The position numbers and the translations under genes were made by a program. This document shows positions 37,530 to 46,096 of a DNA stretch of 64,000 nucleotides, one piece after another (position 1 is the stretch's first letter; each line of letters starts with the position of its first letter). The notes under the pieces were generated by a model. It saw only the letters and a program-made list of their open reading frames with translations. It was not told the DNA's origin and did not search any database. Source of the DNA: Pseudogracilibacillus sp. (GTDB lineage Bacteria > Bacillota > Bacilli > Bacillales > Amphibacillaceae); contig JAPFDT010000025.1 in assembly GCA_026169815.1 (NCBI GenBank), positions 248,001 through 312,000 of the forward strand, in the 5' to 3' direction.

Positions 37530-39095
37530 GTGGACAATCCTATAATCATCTCCATTTTGCTCGCGTTAGTCCTAATCGTCGGTATTGTTGTTGGTTATCT
37601 GATTCGTAAGTCTATAGCAGAAGCTAAAATCTCTAGTGCTGAGAATTTAGCCCAACAAATTGTAGATGAAGCAAATCGGAATGCAGATGCCGCTCAAAAA
37701 GAAGCACTTCTTGAAGCAAAAGAAAAAAGTCATGTATTTCGTCAAGAAGCAGAAGAAGAATTGCGTGAACGTCGTTTTGAAATACAAAAACAAGAAGATC
37801 GCATAGTGCAGAGAGAAGAAATTCTAGACAAAAAGAGTATTACGTTTGATAAAAGAGAAGTATCTTTAGAGAAGAGAGAAGAGTCGCTAACGGAAAAACA
37901 ACAACAAATTGAAGAAATGGAAAGCAAAGTGGAAGCTTTAATAGCTAAGCAACATACGGAGCTTGAACGCATTTCTGGATACACAACAGACCAAGCTAAA
38001 CAAATTATTTTAACAAATGTTGAAAATGATTTAAAACAACAAACTGCTGTTATGATCAAAGAAGCAGAGAACCGTGCTAAAGAAGAAGGCGATAAAAAAG
38101 CGAAACATATTTTATCCCTTGCTTTACAACGTTGTGCTGCTGATCATGTTGCTGAAACAACTGTATCGGTTATTAATTTACCAAACGATGAGATGAAAGG
38201 AAGAATAATTGGACGTGAAGGTCGAAATATTCGTACTTTAGAAACATTAACAGGTATTGATTTAATTATTGATGATACACCAGAAGCAGTAATATTATCA
38301 GGGTTTGACCCAGTCAGACGAGAAATCGCTAGACTTGCTTTAGAAAAACTTGTACAAGACGGTAGAATTCATCCGGCTCGTATTGAAGAAATGGTAGATA
38401 AAGCAAGACGAGAAGTTGATGAACATATACGAGAACTTGGTGAAGAAGCAACATTTGAAGTCGGCGTACATGGATTACATCCTGATGTAATAAAAATCTT
38501 GGGACGTTTAAAATACCGTACAAGTTACGGACAGAATGTGTTGAAGCATTCGATGGAAGTCGCATACCTAAGTGGACTGCTTGCAGCCGAATTAGGGGAA
38601 GACGAAATGCTAGCTAGACGAGCAGGATTACTGCATGATATCGGAAAAGCAATTGATCATGAAGTAGAAGGAAGTCACGTTGAAATAGGTAAAGAATTAG
38701 CTGTTAAATACAAGGAACATCCTGTAGTAATTAATGCTATTGCATCACACCACGGTGATGAGGAAGCAACTTCTATTATTTCTGTCCTAGTGGCAGCAGC
38801 AGACGCATTGTCAGCGGCTAGACCAGGAGCGAGAAGTGAAACGTTAGAGAACTATATTAAACGTTTAGAGAAATTAGAAGAAATTTCCAATGCATTCGAA
38901 GGTGTAGATAAATCTTACGCTATTCAAGCAGGACGTGAAGTTCGCATTATGGTGAAACCAGATGAAATCGACGATGCAAGTGCAACGCATATTGCACGAG
39001 ATATTCGAAAACGTATCGAAGGGGAACTTGAATACCCTGGACATATTAAGGTAACTGTAATTCGAGAAACCAGATCAGTTGAATATGCTAAATAA
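37530..39095 (+). CDS. rny: Ribonuclease Y
   Basis: Membrane-anchored endoribonuclease that starts mRNA decay; 521 residues. An N-terminal transmembrane helix (about 4-24) is followed by a long coiled coil (about 30-200). A KH domain ([19 protein letters not shown]) and an HD domain follow, with [12 protein letters not shown] giving the metal-binding H369-D370. I chose GTG 37530, seven bases after AAGGGGAGGTG. An upstream GTG at 37521 lies inside that site. Confidence 0.95.
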   Translation: MDNPIIISILLALVLIVGIVVGYLIRKSIAEAKISSAENLAQQIVDEANRNADAAQKEALLEAKEKSHVFRQEAEEELRERRFEIQKQEDRIVQREEILDKKSITFDKREVSLEKREESLTEKQQQIEEMESKVEALIAKQHTELERISGYTTDQAKQIILTNVENDLKQQTAVMIKEAENRAKEEGDKKAKHILSLALQRCAADHVAETTVSVINLPNDEMKGRIIGREGRNIRTLETLTGIDLIIDDTPEAVILSGFDPVRREIARLALEKLVQDGRIHPARIEEMVDKARREVDEHIRELGEEATFEVGVHGLHPDVIKILGRLKYRTSYGQNVLKHSMEVAYLSGLLAAELGEDEMLARRAGLLHDIGKAIDHEVEGSHVEIGKELAVKYKEHPVVINAIASHHGDEEATSIISVLVAAADALSAARPGARSETLENYIKRLEKLEEISNAFEGVDKSYAIQAGREVRIMVKPDEIDDASATHIARDIRKRIEGELEYPGHIKVTVIRETRSVEYAK

Positions 39096-39108
39096 AAGAT
39101 AAATAAAG

Positions 39109-39146
39109 AGAAGTAGTTATTTTATGTAACTGCTTCTTTTTATTTT
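39109..39146 (+). terminator. rny terminator
   Basis: AGAAGTAGTTA (39109-39119) pairs with TAACTGCTTCT (39127-39137), one G-U included, then TTTTTATTTT. Confidence 0.85.
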
Positions 39147-39205
39147 GTCTTGTATGGTAGAATAATTAATACATAGTTCAAAATAATCTGGGTGTACGAC
39201 AAACT

Positions 39206-39363
39206 GTGTTGGTGAGAGTCGCTACAGAAATATACTCCGCTTTCCGCGGGCGGCTAATGTGCCTCCTCGAGCTTCGCTCTGCGGGGTCACATCGAGGCCT
39301 TTCCTCCCGCAGGAGTCTTCGTATATTTCTTTCGCTAAGACAAATAATTATTACGACCAACAC
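39206..39363. repeat. Family F long inverted repeat
   Basis: Outer pair GTGTTGGT (39206-39213) and ACCAACAC (39356-39363) is perfect. The inner arms are GTCGCTACAGAAATATAC and GTATATTTCTTTCGC. The core runs from CGCTTTCCGCGGGC to CCCGCAGGAGTC. It occupies most of the gap between rny and ymdB. Confidence 0.78.
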
Positions 39364-39423
39364 CATTTTCTAAACAACCAGTAATTTTTAAAGCTTAAAT
39401 TTTAAATAATAAGGATGATGAAA

Positions 39424-40221
39424 GTGAAGATTTTATTTGTTGGAGATATTGTAGGTTCTCCAGGACGCAATATGTTAGCAGAGTATCTCCCTAAATTAAA
39501 AGAAAAATATCGCCCACAAATGACGATTGTAAATGGTGAGAACGCTGCCGCTGGAAAAGGTATAACAGAAAAAATATATAAACAATTTTTAAATTTAGGT
39601 GTGCAGACGATAACGATGGGAAATCATACGTGGAATAAACGAGAAATTATTGATTTTATTGATGATGCTCCTTATTTAATTCGTCCAGCTAACTTTCCGG
39701 AAAACAATCCAGGAAAAGGGATTGTTTATGTGAAAAGTAATCAGCATGAAGTGGCAATCATTAATTTACAAGGTAGAACATTTTTAGACCCACATGATGA
39801 TCCATTTGAAAAAGCAGATGAGTTAATTGAAGCAGCACAGAAGAGGACAAATCTTATTTTTATCGACTTTCATGCAGAAGCAACGAGTGAGAAGCAAGCT
39901 TTCGGTTGGTATGTTGACGGTAGAGCAAGTGCGGTTATTGGTACACATACACATACACAAACAGCTGATGAGCGCATTTTACCAAATGGAACTGCATATT
40001 TAACAGATGCGGGAATGACAGGTCCATATGATAGTATTTTAGGTGTAGATAAAGCATCTGTAATTAATCGTTTTAAAACAAATATGCCTGTTCGTTTTGA
40101 TGTAGATAAAAGTGGAAGAAATCAATTAAATGGTTGTATCATTGATATTGATACAGCTACAGGAAAGGCAAAAAAGATTGAACGAATTATGATTAATGAT
40201 GATCACCCGTTTTTTAACTAA
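39424..40221 (+). CDS. ymdB: YmdB family metallophosphoesterase
   Basis: Phosphodiesterase with activity on 2',3'-cyclic nucleotides in the B. subtilis homologue, where it affects biofilm and sporulation gene choice. 265 residues. The metallophosphoesterase motifs are FVGDIVGSPGRN, NGENAAAGKG, MGNHTWNK and GTHTHTQTAD. I chose GTG 39424 because AAGGA stands eight bases upstream and the protein then matches its family N-terminus; ATG 39415 is an alternative. Confidence 0.93.
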   Translation: MKILFVGDIVGSPGRNMLAEYLPKLKEKYRPQMTIVNGENAAAGKGITEKIYKQFLNLGVQTITMGNHTWNKREIIDFIDDAPYLIRPANFPENNPGKGIVYVKSNQHEVAIINLQGRTFLDPHDDPFEKADELIEAAQKRTNLIFIDFHAEATSEKQAFGWYVDGRASAVIGTHTHTQTADERILPNGTAYLTDAGMTGPYDSILGVDKASVINRFKTNMPVRFDVDKSGRNQLNGCIIDIDTATGKAKKIERIMINDDHPFFN

Positions 40222-40224
40222 ATG

Positions 40225-40425
40225 GAATCAATCAGTTATAACATTTCATAATCATACGTGTTTCGTTGAACAACTAAGTTTGCTTGAATGCAAGTCGACT
40301 GACTCTTGAGGCCATGCCCGTAGAAAGCAGTCGACTGTAATGAAAGGAAACGGATTTATCAGTAAATGTAAGGTTCGTGTTTAACATACTAAATATGAAT
40401 AACGAAATAGATTCAACTACCTACA
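40225..40425. repeat. Family E repeat region
   Basis: The central part pairs GTCGACTG (40293-40300) with CAGTCGACT (40329-40337) around a core that includes TGCCCGTAGAAAGC. The right flank matches 35784-35860. It fills the gap between ymdB and spoVS; the remaining part carries only an unsure promoter (TTGTCA-17-TAAAAT near 40459). Confidence 0.55.
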
Positions 40426-40571
40426 TTTGATTTGTTATAAAGAGAATTTTCTTACTATTGTCATTTTCTGGTTGAATTTTTAAAATTATCGTCCATAATA
40501 AAGTAATAAGGTATCATTCCTTAGAATATAGTAGCAGTAAACCTATATTAGTTAATGAAGGAGGTACAGTA

Positions 40572-40832
40572 ATGGACGTTTTAAAAGTTTCAGCAAAGTC
40601 AAATCCGAATTCAGTAGCAGGGGCATTAGCAAACGTTTTAAGAGAGAGTGGTACAGCGGAATTACAAGCTATCGGTGCAGGTGCATTAAATCAAGCGATT
40701 AAAGCAGTCGCTATCGCAAGAGGTTTTGTTGCACCTAGTGGAGTAGATTTAATATGTATTCCAGCGTTTACAGACATAATGATTGATAGTGAGGAAAGAA
40801 CAGCAATAAAGTTAATAGTCCAACCGAGATAA
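40572..40832 (+). CDS. spoVS: Stage V sporulation protein S
   Basis: A small Alba-like protein of 86 residues, the exact family length and nearly invariant in sequence. It starts MDVLKVSAKSNPNSVAGALA, and VAIARGFVAPSGVDLICIPA is also diagnostic. In B. subtilis it acts in sporulation and coat assembly; its molecular role is unsettled. GAAGGAGG precedes the ATG and a terminator follows. Confidence 0.95.
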   Translation: MDVLKVSAKSNPNSVAGALANVLRESGTAELQAIGAGALNQAIKAVAIARGFVAPSGVDLICIPAFTDIMIDSEERTAIKLIVQPR

Positions 40833-40852
40833 AAAGTCAGAATGAAGATTGC

Positions 40853-40883
40853 AAAAAGCTACCTGTAATTAGGTAGTTTTTTT
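40853..40883 (+). terminator. spoVS terminator
   Basis: AAAAAGCTACCT (40853-40864) pairs with AGGTAGTTTTTT (40871-40882) with one G-U. Confidence 0.85.
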
Positions 40884-41008
40884 CTGTTATAAATAGAGAG
40901 AGGAAGGGCATTCTGTTGTGAAATAATAATAAAAAATATATACTAGTTAGATGGATACATTCAATTAATAACAGTGACATATAGAAGTAAGTGAGAAAGG
41001 AGATTATT

Positions 41009-42580
41009 ATGAACGAACAACAAAGAAAAGAACAAGCACAAATTAAACAGGTAGAGTCCACGGACAAAAAATCCGCTCAGGACAAACCGTTAACAGAGAA
41101 GACAACAGAAGATTTTGCACATTATTTTCAAACAACTTATGAACCACCTAATATTAATCAAGCTCGAAAGCGTGGAAGAGATGAAATAGAAGTTCATTAT
41201 GATTTTGAAATACCAGAAAAGATGCAACAAATAGGAGAAGGTAAAAAGTTTCTTATCCGCACGTATGGATGTCAAATGAACGAACACGATACAGAAGTAA
41301 TGGCGGGGATTTTTACAGAGATGGGGTATGAAGCGACTACTGAAACAACAGAAGCTGATATCATTTTACTAAATACATGTGCTATTCGTGAAAATGCTGA
41401 AAATAAAGTATTTGGTGAACTCGGTCATTTAAAACCTTTAAAGCTAGAAAATCCAGATTTAATTATCGGGGTATGTGGTTGTATGTCCCAACAAGAATCT
41501 GTCGTGAACAAAATTTTACAAAAACATCAGCACGTCGATTTAATTTTTGGAACACACAATTTACATCGCATCCCTAATCTAATCCAAGAAGCAATGTTTA
41601 GCAAAGCACAAGTCGTTGAAGTATGGTCAAAAGAAGGCGACATTATTGAAAATCTTCCTAAAGCGCGTCAAGGTAAAATAAAAGCATGGGTTAATATTAT
41701 GTACGGTTGTGATAAGTTCTGTACATATTGTATTGTTCCGATGACACGAGGAAAAGAACGAAGCAGATTACCGGAAGATATTATTCAGGAAGTCCGTCAT
41801 TTAGCTGCTCAAGGTTATCAAGAAGTAACGTTATTAGGTCAGAACGTGAATGCTTATGGAAAAGATTTTGAAGATGTTGAGTATCGTTTTGGCGACTTAT
41901 TAGATGATGTTCGTAAAATTGATATTCCTAGAGTCCGTTTTACTACTTCACACCCACGTGACTTTGATGATCATTTAATCGAAGTACTAGCTAAAGGTGG
42001 TAATTTATTAGACCATATTCACTTACCTGTACAGTCAGGAAGCAGTCATATTTTACGTAAAATGAATCGTAAATATACACGCGACTCATACTTAGAACTA
42101 GTTAAAAAAATTAAAGCAGCTATTCCAAATGTGACATTAACGACAGATATTATCGTAGGCTTCCCAAATGAAACGGAAGAACAATTCGAAGAGACAATGA
42201 CATTAATGGAAGAGGTTGGATTTGAATCAGCTTATACATTTATCTATTCACCTCGTGAAGGTACACCAGCAGCAGTACAGAAAGATGACGTCCCAGACGA
42301 TGTGAAAAAAGCAAGATTACATCGTTTAAATGATTTAGTAAATGAACAATCAAGAGAATCGATGCAGTCATACAAGGGACAAGTTGTGAAAGTGCTTGTT
42401 GAAGGTGAAAGTAAAAAAGATGATACCGTATTAGCCGGTTATACAGAAAAAAATAAAGTAGTAAATTTCAAAGGGCCGAAATCAATCATTGGTTCTATCG
42501 TTGATGTAAAAATTACAGAAACAAGAACGTGGTCTTTAAACGGTGAATTAGTGAAAAATACAGTAGAGGTGAATGGATAA
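41009..42580 (+). CDS. miaB: tRNA-2-methylthio-N6-isopentenyladenosine synthase MiaB
   Basis: Radical-SAM methylthiotransferase acting on A37 of tRNAs; 523 residues. An N-terminal MTTase domain ([19 protein letters not shown], with further cysteines in NTCAIREN and GVCGCMSQ) binds one cluster. The radical-SAM motif CDKFCTYC has cysteines at 234, 238 and 241. A TRAM domain closes the protein. The first 75 residues are a Gln/Lys/Glu-rich extension typical of Bacillus MiaB. ATG 41009 follows GAAAGGAG. Its stop overlaps ricA. Confidence 0.95.
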   Translation: MNEQQRKEQAQIKQVESTDKKSAQDKPLTEKTTEDFAHYFQTTYEPPNINQARKRGRDEIEVHYDFEIPEKMQQIGEGKKFLIRTYGCQMNEHDTEVMAGIFTEMGYEATTETTEADIILLNTCAIRENAENKVFGELGHLKPLKLENPDLIIGVCGCMSQQESVVNKILQKHQHVDLIFGTHNLHRIPNLIQEAMFSKAQVVEVWSKEGDIIENLPKARQGKIKAWVNIMYGCDKFCTYCIVPMTRGKERSRLPEDIIQEVRHLAAQGYQEVTLLGQNVNAYGKDFEDVEYRFGDLLDDVRKIDIPRVRFTTSHPRDFDDHLIEVLAKGGNLLDHIHLPVQSGSSHILRKMNRKYTRDSYLELVKKIKAAIPNVTLTTDIIVGFPNETEEQFEETMTLMEEVGFESAYTFIYSPREGTPAAVQKDDVPDDVKKARLHRLNDLVNEQSRESMQSYKGQVVKVLVEGESKKDDTVLAGYTEKNKVVNFKGPKSIIGSIVDVKITETRTWSLNGELVKNTVEVNG

Positions 42581-43023
42581 TGACGATGTATTCAAGAACA
42601 GAAGTATTAGATCATGCAAAAGAATTAGCAGCAATGTTATCTAAGACAGAAGAAATTGAGCGTTTTAAAGAGTTAGAAGCAAAAGTGAATGAAAACGAAA
42701 AGATTCAACGTCTAGTAACGAAAATAAAAACATTGCAAAAGCAAGCAGTAAATTTACAAGCATATGAAAAGAAAAAAGCATTAGAAATTGTTGAAGCTGA
42801 AATTGATAAAGCACAAGAAGAATTAGATAATATTCCGGTTGTAGCAGAATTTCAGGAAATCCAAACGGTTGTTAATGATGTATTACAGCTTGTATCAGGA
42901 ACAATAGCACGTGAAGTAACTAATCACGTCATTAAAGATACAGGCGGCGATATTATGGAAGGTAAAACAGGTTCGAAAAAAGAAAATGAAACATCATGTG
43001 AAAGTGAAACAGTTTCTGAGTAA
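42580..43023 (+). CDS. ricA: RicA (YmcA), YlbF/YmcA family
   Basis: A 147-residue helical protein of the Com_YlbF family (RFKELEAKVNENEKIQRL; AEFQEIQTVVNDVLQLVSG). In B. subtilis RicA with RicF and RicT forms an iron-sulphur complex that guides RNase Y and speeds sporulation and competence. The cysteine in the tail (TSCESETVSE) fits cluster binding. Translation is coupled to miaB (TAATG). Confidence 0.92.
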   Translation: MTMYSRTEVLDHAKELAAMLSKTEEIERFKELEAKVNENEKIQRLVTKIKTLQKQAVNLQAYEKKKALEIVEAEIDKAQEELDNIPVVAEFQEIQTVVNDVLQLVSGTIAREVTNHVIKDTGGDIMEGKTGSKKENETSCESETVSE

Positions 43024-43031
43024 CATATACG

Positions 43032-43071
43032 AGTCTTAAAGTTAGTTTATCTAACTTTAAGACTTTTTTTA
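43032..43071 (+). terminator. ricA terminator
   Basis: A perfect 14-bp stem pairs AGTCTTAAAGTTAG (43032-43045) with CTAACTTTAAGACT (43051-43064), then T6 or more. Confidence 0.92.
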
Positions 43072-43150
43072 TATCTTCTTTTATGTAGATGCACTTTAGG
43101 TATTCGTCTTGCATACACTACGAGTGACTAATGAGGAGGTATTGGGAAAT

Positions 43151-43663
43151 ATGACAAATTATGAACAAAATTACAGAGAAATTATAACGAAAGCAGTGTG
43201 TGGTACAGGGAAAGGGAAAATGCAGGCGGTTGATATGGTGAGACCGAAACAGCAACCATCAAGTATTTTAGGATGTTGGATTATTAATCATAAGTACAGA
43301 GCAAAGAGAAAGTCAGATCAGGTTGTGGAAATTGAAGGAAGTTATGATATTAATGTATGGTATTCTTTTCAAGAAAATACAAGAACTGAAGTTGTATTAG
43401 AAGAAGTACACTACAGTGATGAAATAACTTTACACGAAATCGATCAGCATTCTTTAAATAGTACAGATGAAGTAATAGCGAAAGTTATTAAACAGCCGAA
43501 CTGTTCGCAATGTAGTATAGATAAAGATCATATGATTAAAGTAGAGGTTGAGAAAGAGTTTGTTGTTGAAGTAATTGGAGAAACAAAAGTGAAAGTGCAA
43601 GTTATACCTGTGCCTGTTAAATCAAATCCATCACAAACACCAGCGGTAAAAAGAGTGAAATAG
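43151..43663 (+). CDS. cotE: Outer spore coat morphogenetic protein CotE
   Basis: Directs assembly of the outer coat. 170 residues, recognised by YREIITKAVCGTGKGK, PKQQPSSILGCWIINHKY, and EIEGSYDINVWYSF. EVIAKVIKQPNCSQCS and FVVEVIGETKVKVQV follow. The usual long acidic C-terminal tail is missing: the protein ends in a short basic stretch (SNPSQTPAVKRVK). I chose ATG 43151, after GGAGG at a rather long spacing. In B. subtilis mutS-mutL follow; here the synteny breaks. Confidence 0.92.
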   Translation: MTNYEQNYREIITKAVCGTGKGKMQAVDMVRPKQQPSSILGCWIINHKYRAKRKSDQVVEIEGSYDINVWYSFQENTRTEVVLEEVHYSDEITLHEIDQHSLNSTDEVIAKVIKQPNCSQCSIDKDHMIKVEVEKEFVVEVIGETKVKVQVIPVPVKSNPSQTPAVKRVK

Positions 43664-43710
43664 CATTATAGAGAGGTGTGACTGTTAAGTAAAGAATAAT
43701 AATTGATAGA

Positions 43711-43875
43711 TAGCAACTGCGACGTAATTTCATCTTAATAAGTACGTTTTATTCTAGAAAGTTTGTTGCACTTCAAAAAGCTGAAAAAGGATTTATTTAT
43801 ATTCGGACTGCTTTGAATATGTTGTTTGTAGTATTATTTACTAATAACACTTTTTCAATGACTTTATTTCGACTT
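43711..43875. repeat. Family A repeat, core deleted
   Basis: The end motif CAACTGCGACGTAA is followed by CTGAAAAAGGATTTATTTAT (43781-43800). Then comes ATTCGGACTGC and CTAATAACACTTTTTC (to 43855). The two flanks of family A are thus joined, with the whole CCGCGGGC core gone. It lies at the synteny breakpoint after cotE. Confidence 0.7.
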
Positions 43876-43940
43876 TTCAAGCTATAATTATATCCACTTT
43901 AAAATATAAATATTTATTTTACGATAGGATACTAACTTTT

Positions 43941-43980
43941 AAAACACATATAATTACAATACTAATTATATGTGTTTTTA
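43941..43980 (+). terminator. Long perfect hairpin in the breakpoint region
   Basis: AAAACACATATAATTA (43941-43956) pairs over all 16 positions with TAATTATATGTGTTTT (43963-43978). It can work as a terminator in both directions and stands 300 bases after cotE. Confidence 0.75.
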
Positions 43981-44045
43981 AGTGCTTTTTTATACATTTT
44001 GAAGGTGATTTATTTTTATGTTAAACTATACGTAATAAGGAAAAT

Positions 44046-44073
44046 TATTCAAAAAACGGATCATACTGGTTAA
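44046..44073. repeat. Degenerate CAATCGGG-type palindrome (upstream form)
   Basis: TTATTCAAAAAACGGATCAT followed by ACTGGTTAA resembles the elements at 15851 and 19118, in the same place relative to a small gene. Confidence 0.45.
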
Positions 44074-44091
44074 AAAAGAGAGGCAAAAAAT

Positions 44092-44346
44092 ATGAAAGTT
44101 GTCTTAACTGCAATATTAATAATATCTCTTATTATCTCTGGAACTCTGGTGATTAAAAAGAGAAGAAAATTAGGTTTAACTGATGTGAAAAGTGCATTAA
44201 CTCCCATTTGTTTTCTTCTTATAGGTGTAGTAGGTTTATTTGCATATTGGTTTAATATGACAGGTGTATCAACTTGGTTTATATTCTTTGTATTATTGTT
44301 GTTAGGAGCCTATTTCACAAAGTATATGCCTGTTTCTAAAGGATAA
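44092..44346 (+). CDS. Small membrane protein, three predicted transmembrane segments
   Basis: An 84-residue hydrophobic protein with membrane segments at about 3-21, 36-54 and 58-76, and a positive loop KKRRKL after the first. I do not recognise the family. It has no operon partner. It sits between two degenerate palindromes of the island type, and the conserved gene order is broken on both sides. It may be an inserted single-gene cassette. Binding site GAGAGG is weak. Confidence 0.6.
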   Translation: MKVVLTAILIISLIISGTLVIKKRRKLGLTDVKSALTPICFLLIGVVGLFAYWFNMTGVSTWFIFFVLLLLGAYFTKYMPVSKG

Positions 44347-44360
44347 TCTTAAGTTAATGA

Positions 44361-44382
44361 GTGCGATTGTGGAATTAAATTA
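44361..44382. repeat. Degenerate CAATCGGG-type palindrome (downstream form, right arm)
   Basis: GTGCGATTGTGGAATTAAAT resembles GCGCGATTGCGGAAGTAAGT at 20421, which likewise follows a small gene. Confidence 0.45.
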
Positions 44383-44391
44383 TTATTTGAA

Positions 44392-44425
44392 AAAACATTC
44401 AGATGTTTAGCTCTGAATGTTTTGT
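44392..44425. terminator. Bidirectional terminator between the membrane protein gene and yqkF
   Basis: AAAACATTCAGA (44392-44403) pairs perfectly with TCTGAATGTTTT (44412-44423). It stands between two convergent genes. Confidence 0.82.
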
Positions 44426-44441
44426 TATGTTTCCCATCATG

Positions 44442-45353
44442 TTATTCACGATGCATTGTGTAGAAAGATTTTTTTGTGATTTGTTGGATTGTTTGATACA
44501 GTTCATCGTTCATTGGTGCTAGGTTTACATATTGGCCATTTGTAAGAAGTTGTGTTTCATTACTAGTCCCAAACACTGCGCTCACGACTGCCGGATGTTT
44601 GAGTACATATTGAAAAGCTAGCTTTTCTAATGGTTCATCTAAACTGAATAATTGTTCTGTCGTTTGGCGAAGTTCATTATAATTATAATCTAAATAGCCA
44701 TTTTTCCCCTTTTTCACAATAGAAGATAATGCATGAGAACTTAACATACCCTTTGCAAGTGGACCTCGAGCAAGAACGCTAATTTGTTGTTCATGTAATA
44801 CATCTAACCATTCTTCTGGACGGCGGTCGAGCATACTGTATTGCATCATGACAGCATCTATATTCGATTTATTCATGTATGCATTGATGACATTTGGGCG
44901 AATGGATGAAATACCATAGGCACGGATAGTTCCAGATTTTTTTAACTGTTCAAATGCTTCAATTGATTCGTCTATTGGATCTTTTATTGTTCCTCCGTGT
45001 AATAAGTATAAATCGATATAATCCGTCTGTAGCCGTTGTAAACTGTTTTTGGCAGCGGTTTTAATATATTGACTAGAAGGATCCCAGAACCAATCTTTCG
45101 TTTTTGGATTAAAATGATTGCCTACTTTTGTTGTTAAGACGATTTGGTCGCGATGGTGTTTAATAAATTGACCTAGTAAAGCTTCATTTTGTCCAAAGTC
45201 ATATAAATCTGCTGTATCAATATGAATAATTCCTTGATCAAGTGCTCGGGATAAAAGAGTAACAACAGATTGTTTATCAAGGGGAAATGACATCGTTCCT
45301 AATGTAAGATGAGGGACACTTATAGTTGATTTTCCGATTGTTCCTTCATTCAT
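44442..45353 (-). CDS. yqkF: Aldo/keto reductase YqkF
   Basis: NADPH-dependent oxidoreductase of the aldo/keto reductase superfamily, 303 residues. GTMSFPLDKQ opens the barrel. DTADLYDFGQNE carries the catalytic Asp and Tyr, LTTKVGNH the Lys, and YLLHGG the His. The only clear gene on the minus strand. Start at 45353 with TAGGAGGTAGAG upstream, in preference to a longer frame. It is divergent from nudF, its usual B. subtilis neighbour. Substrate unknown. Confidence 0.9.
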   Translation of the reverse strand: MNEGTIGKSTISVPHLTLGTMSFPLDKQSVVTLLSRALDQGIIHIDTADLYDFGQNEALLGQFIKHHRDQIVLTTKVGNHFNPKTKDWFWDPSSQYIKTAAKNSLQRLQTDYIDLYLLHGGTIKDPIDESIEAFEQLKKSGTIRAYGISSIRPNVINAYMNKSNIDAVMMQYSMLDRRPEEWLDVLHEQQISVLARGPLAKGMLSSHALSSIVKKGKNGYLDYNYNELRQTTEQLFSLDEPLEKLAFQYVLKHPAVVSAVFGTSNETQLLTNGQYVNLAPMNDELYQTIQQITKKSFYTMHRE

Positions 45354-45538
45354 TGCTCTACCTCCTAATAAAAAATTATAGTGTATAATTTTATTGTAAA
45401 GTTTACGCAATCAACGAACAACTAAAATGTTCAAATTGTGATAAAATAGAAGTAGAAAGTTTATTATTACAAACAAAAGGAATACTATTTTATATATAAG
45501 TTTATGAAAAGATATCGCAACATTTAAGGAGATAGACG

Positions 45539-46096
45539 ATGAATAAATTTCAAGAAAAAACGATAGATACAACAAAAGTTTTTAACGGTCGAATTATTTC
45601 ATTACAAGTTGATGATGTGGAACTTTCAGATGGGAATTATTCGAAGCGTGAAATAGTAAAACATCCTGGAGCTGTTGCGATTATAGCGATGACAGAAGAG
45701 GGAAAGATTGTTTTTGTTGAACAATACCGTAAACCTTTAGAACGGTCATTAATTGAAATTCCAGCTGGGAAGTTAGAGCCAAATGAAGCGCCTGAGATTA
45801 CAGCAGTTAGGGAGTTAGAGGAAGAAACTGGTTATACGACAGAGCAAATGCAATATGTAACATCATTTTACACATCGCCAGGTTTTGCCGACGAATTGAT
45901 GCATGTCTATTTTACGGATAACTTAATTAAATTAGATGAAGCTGTTCCACTTGATGAAGATGAGTTTGTAGAAGTACATTACTTGTCATTAGAAGAAGCG
46001 GAACAATACGTTTTAGAACAAAAAATCTACGACGCGAAAACAGCATATGCTATATTATATTTAAGAAATAGGTTGTTAACTCATGAAGCTAAATGA
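45539..46096 (+). CDS. nudF: ADP-ribose pyrophosphatase (Nudix)
   Basis: Hydrolyses ADP-ribose to AMP and ribose 5-phosphate; 185 residues. The complete Nudix box is present, from GKLEPNEAPE to RELEEETGY, near residues 78-99. FYTSPGFADELMHVYF is the ADP-ribose type motif after it. TAAGGAGATAG precedes the ATG. The stop is overlapped by the next gene (14 bases). Confidence 0.93.
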   Translation: MNKFQEKTIDTTKVFNGRIISLQVDDVELSDGNYSKREIVKHPGAVAIIAMTEEGKIVFVEQYRKPLERSLIEIPAGKLEPNEAPEITAVRELEEETGYTTEQMQYVTSFYTSPGFADELMHVYFTDNLIKLDEAVPLDEDEFVEVHYLSLEEAEQYVLEQKIYDAKTAYAILYLRNRLLTHEAK

